A DNA stretch of 7,875 bases, taken from assembly GCA_020199975.1 (NCBI GenBank), contig JAIVJP010000474.1, positions 1 to 7,875 of the forward strand. Direction: 5' to 3'. The DNA is from Acidobacteriota bacterium. GTDB lineage: Bacteria; Acidobacteriota; Blastocatellia; Pyrinomonadales; Pyrinomonadaceae. The notes under the pieces are model-generated. The model saw only the letters and a list, made by a program, of their open reading frames with translations, had not been told where the DNA came from and searched no databases. The first letter of the stretch is position 1; the number at the start of each line of letters is the position of its first letter. A program made the position numbers and the translations under genes. Below, piece after piece: positions 5,711 through 7,875 of the stretch.

Positions 5711-7291
5711 ATGAAAACCTCTCGTCGCGATTTCATAAAAACCACCGGCGTGGCTGCAGGTATTGTGGCTTTGCCTGCACTCCCCAGTTGGGTTAGTGAA
5801 GTCAACGCTATTGAAGGTGCAGCGGCTGCCGCCGTCGACAAAAACGCGCTTGCCGATATCGCGCTCAGCACCGCGCGTAAGCTGGGCGTGACTTACGCCG
5901 ACATAAGAATCAACCGCTACCGCAACGAACAGATCTCCACTCGTGAGAAGCAGGTGCAGAATGTTTCGCGCAGCCAGAATTTCGGCTTTGGAGTGCGCGT
6001 GCTTTTCAAAGGCACCTGGGGTTTCGCTTCCAGCCGCGATGTCTCCCCTGAGGAAGTCCGCCGTCTTACGCGTCAGGCGGTAGAGATTGCGCGCGCAAAT
6101 TCCGTCTACCAGCGGAAGCGAGTGACCATAGCGCCCGCGTCCAAAGTAGTTGCGAACTGGACGAGCGCATTTGAAAAAGATCCTTTTGACGTGGCCATCG
6201 ACGACAAGGTTCAGTTTCTCCTGAAGCTGAATGAGCAAGCGATGAAGACCGAAGGGGTGAGCTTTGTTAATTCTTCAATGGGGTTTGTAAACGAACAGAA
6301 ATTCTACGCCTCGACTGACGGCTCCCGCATCGAGCAGTACATCATTCGTGCTAATCCGAGTTTCAACGTAACGGCCGTCAACCGCTCGACAGGCGATTTT
6401 CAGTCGCGTAGTGACTTTGGCGGACCGCAGGGGATGGGCTACGAGTACATGGAGAAGTATCCCTGGCTCCAGGAAGCGGAGCGGGCCGGCCATGACGCGG
6501 TGACCAAACTCAAGGCGAAGCCAATCGAGCCGGGCAAGTATGACCTGGTGCTGCATCCGTCGCATCTGTGGTTGACCATACATGAGTCTGTGGGCCATCC
6601 GACGGAACTCGATCGTGCGCTCTGGTGGGAAGCCGACTATGCCGGAACCAGTTTTATAACTCCAGACAAGACTGGCAAGCTGCAGTTTGGATCCAAGATT
6701 GTGAACTTCGTTGCTGATCGAACTCAGCGCGGCGGGCTGGCGACGATCGGATACGATGACGAAGGTGTTCCCGGTCAGCAATGGCATCTGATTAGGAACG
6801 GCCTTTTCGTTGACTGGCAAACCACTCGTGACCTTGCCCAGTTGTCACCCGGCAAAAAGTCCTATGGTTGTTTACACGCCGATAGCTGGGGCAGCATTTC
6901 CTTTCCCCGTATGCCCAACGTCTCACTGCAGCCGGCGTCGAGTAACACGAGCATGGACGACCTGGTGGCGGGGGTGGAGAAGGGAATTCTTATCTACGGC
7001 AATGGAAGTTATTCGATCGATCAGCAGCGTTATAACTTCCAATTCGGCGGCCAGACATTCTGGGAGATCAAGAACGGAAAAGTGGGCCCGATGGTGCGAG
7101 ATGTCGCCTACCAGTCGCGCACGACAGATTTCTGGAATTCCTGTGATGGATTGGGTGGACCAGCGACTTACGAAATCGGCGGCAGCTTTAATGATGGCAA
7201 GGGCGAGCCGGGACAATCGAATGCGGTCAGCCACGGTTGCCCGGTAACGCGTTTTCGTCAAGTCAATGTTCTCAATACCGCTGCCAGCTAG
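5711..7291 (+). CDS. tldD: TldD/PmbA-family metalloprotease with Tat signal
   Basis: TldD and its partner TldE (PmbA) form a metalloprotease that in E. coli finishes microcin B17 and degrades unfolded peptides such as the CcdA antitoxin. The 526-residue product is longer than E. coli TldD (481) because of an N-terminal extension. Residues 4-10 are the twin-arginine motif SRRDFIK, followed by a hydrophobic stretch to about 27 and a possible cleavage site after Ala33 (VNA), so export by Tat is predicted. The metal motif HESVGH is at 291-296, with Glu as the catalytic base. A third metal ligand in TldD is a C-terminal cysteine, for which Cys478 or Cys510 are candidates. The start ATG has GAGGG seven bases upstream. 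pmbA follows after 43 bases, giving the usual tldD-tldE pair. The substrate is unknown. There is no sign of a RiPP precursor gene nearby. Confidence 0.93.
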   Translation: MKTSRRDFIKTTGVAAGIVALPALPSWVSEVNAIEGAAAAAVDKNALADIALSTARKLGVTYADIRINRYRNEQISTREKQVQNVSRSQNFGFGVRVLFKGTWGFASSRDVSPEEVRRLTRQAVEIARANSVYQRKRVTIAPASKVVANWTSAFEKDPFDVAIDDKVQFLLKLNEQAMKTEGVSFVNSSMGFVNEQKFYASTDGSRIEQYIIRANPSFNVTAVNRSTGDFQSRSDFGGPQGMGYEYMEKYPWLQEAERAGHDAVTKLKAKPIEPGKYDLVLHPSHLWLTIHESVGHPTELDRALWWEADYAGTSFITPDKTGKLQFGSKIVNFVADRTQRGGLATIGYDDEGVPGQQWHLIRNGLFVDWQTTRDLAQLSPGKKSYGCLHADSWGSISFPRMPNVSLQPASSNTSMDDLVAGVEKGILIYGNGSYSIDQQRYNFQFGGQTFWEIKNGKVGPMVRDVAYQSRTTDFWNSCDGLGGPATYEIGGSFNDGKGEPGQSNAVSHGCPVTRFRQVNVLNTAAS

Positions 7292-7334
7292 GTTAGGTCT
7301 GAAGCTGTCAATGTTTTAGGACGGGAGAGCCTGG

Positions 7335-7875
7335 ATGTTACTCACTGAAAAAGAAGCCCGCGAGCTTACAGATAAGCTCCTCAGCTACGTAAAAGCCGAC
7401 GATGCCGCTGTCAGTGTGGGCAGCGAAGACTTTTCGCACCTGCGATTCGCAGCCAACGCTTTTACTACCAGCGGAGCCCGCGAGAATGCGACTGTTGGGG
7501 TGACGGTCTGGATCGATAAGAAGCGCGGCTCGTCATCTACGAATGAAGTCGACGACGAATCGCTGCGGGCCGCCGTTGCTGAGGCTGAGAGCCTCGCACG
7601 CATTTCCCCAGTCGACCGCGAATACCTGCCGACCCTGGGTCCACAGACTTATAAGCCGGTGGCTGGTTACGCCGAGGGCACTTCAAATATTTCACTACAA
7701 GAACGCGCGCGGGCAATCAACGATGTGATTGCGAACTGTGAAAAAGCGGGGGTTGTCGGCGCCGGGTTTCATCAGGCGCGTGGCGCGGCAGCGGCAGCGG
7801 CTACCAAAAACGGAAATTTCAACTATTCGCGCTCCAGTTTGGTCAGTCTATCAACCACGGCGCGCACTCCTGACG
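7335..7875 (+). CDS. pmbA: TldE/PmbA-family protein, 3' end beyond window
   Basis: From the ATG at 7335 the frame stays open to the last base, giving 180 residues of the N-terminal part. GGGAGAG (7323-7329) lies five bases upstream and fixes the start. The segment LRFAANAFTTSGARENATVGVTVWIDKK has the layout of the TldD/PmbA N-terminal domain (R-x-A-x-N, then glutamate and alternating beta strands ending in a basic turn), followed by STNEVDDESLRAAVAEAESLA, also typical. In the known heterodimer the TldE subunit lacks the HExxxH metal motif and supports TldD. Whether that holds here cannot be seen because the C-terminal half is outside. No Tat or Sec signal is present at its start, unlike tldD, which is odd if the two are to meet in the same compartment. 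Co-transcription with tldD is likely. Confidence 0.9.
   Translation, partial: MLLTEKEARELTDKLLSYVKADDAAVSVGSEDFSHLRFAANAFTTSGARENATVGVTVWIDKKRGSSSTNEVDDESLRAAVAEAESLARISPVDREYLPTLGPQTYKPVAGYAEGTSNISLQERARAINDVIANCEKAGVVGAGFHQARGAAAAAATKNGNFNYSRSSLVSLSTTARTPD

Noticed and set aside
5660..6238. 192-codon minus-strand frame antisense to the start of tldD
   Set aside because: It lies opposite a strongly supported gene and its product shows no domain or ribosome binding site. It is a shadow of GC-rich codon use.

Overview
This 7,875-base window looks like a chromosomal segment of a mesophilic, medium-GC, Gram-negative-type bacterium. An Acidobacteriota (Blastocatellia-like) origin is my guess from gene style and order (compact arginine operon, Tat-exported TldD) and has no marker gene behind it. 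No rRNA, tRNA, transposase or CRISPR array was seen.

Left two thirds: an arginine-biosynthesis locus. Reading leftward on the minus strand are a shortened argR (arginine repressor), argG (argininosuccinate synthase), an unassigned P-loop NTPase gene broken into two reading frames, argC (N-acetyl-gamma-glutamyl-phosphate reductase), and probably the first codons of another gene at the left edge. Spacing is tight: there is a 4-base ATGA overlap between argG and the P-loop gene and short gaps elsewhere, so this is probably one operon. argH (argininosuccinate lyase) is divergent on the plus strand. ArgC makes the semialdehyde intermediate on the way to ornithine. ArgG and ArgH do the last two steps from citrulline to arginine.

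The argR-argH divergent region carries a helically phased series of TGCAT motifs over the predicted argR promoter (candidate ArgR operator) and a pair of inverted REP-like repeats. The argR-argG gap is filled by heptanucleotide repeats arranged as a 26-bp inverted repeat that ends on the argG ribosome binding site.

Right third: after argH there is a short, probably truncated DUF2442-like ORF in about 300 bases of otherwise non-coding DNA. A good sigma70-type promoter follows, then tldD (Tat-exported TldD/PmbA-family metalloprotease) and the start of its partner pmbA/tldE, which runs off the window.

The most unusual point is that two genes of the arginine operon appear to have lost internal segments. 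ArgR lacks roughly 50-60 residues, in frame, between its DNA-binding domain and the end of its arginine-binding domain. The P-loop gene lacks an internal piece and is frameshifted. Either the locus is losing its own regulation and one accessory gene, or the assembly has small collapses here.
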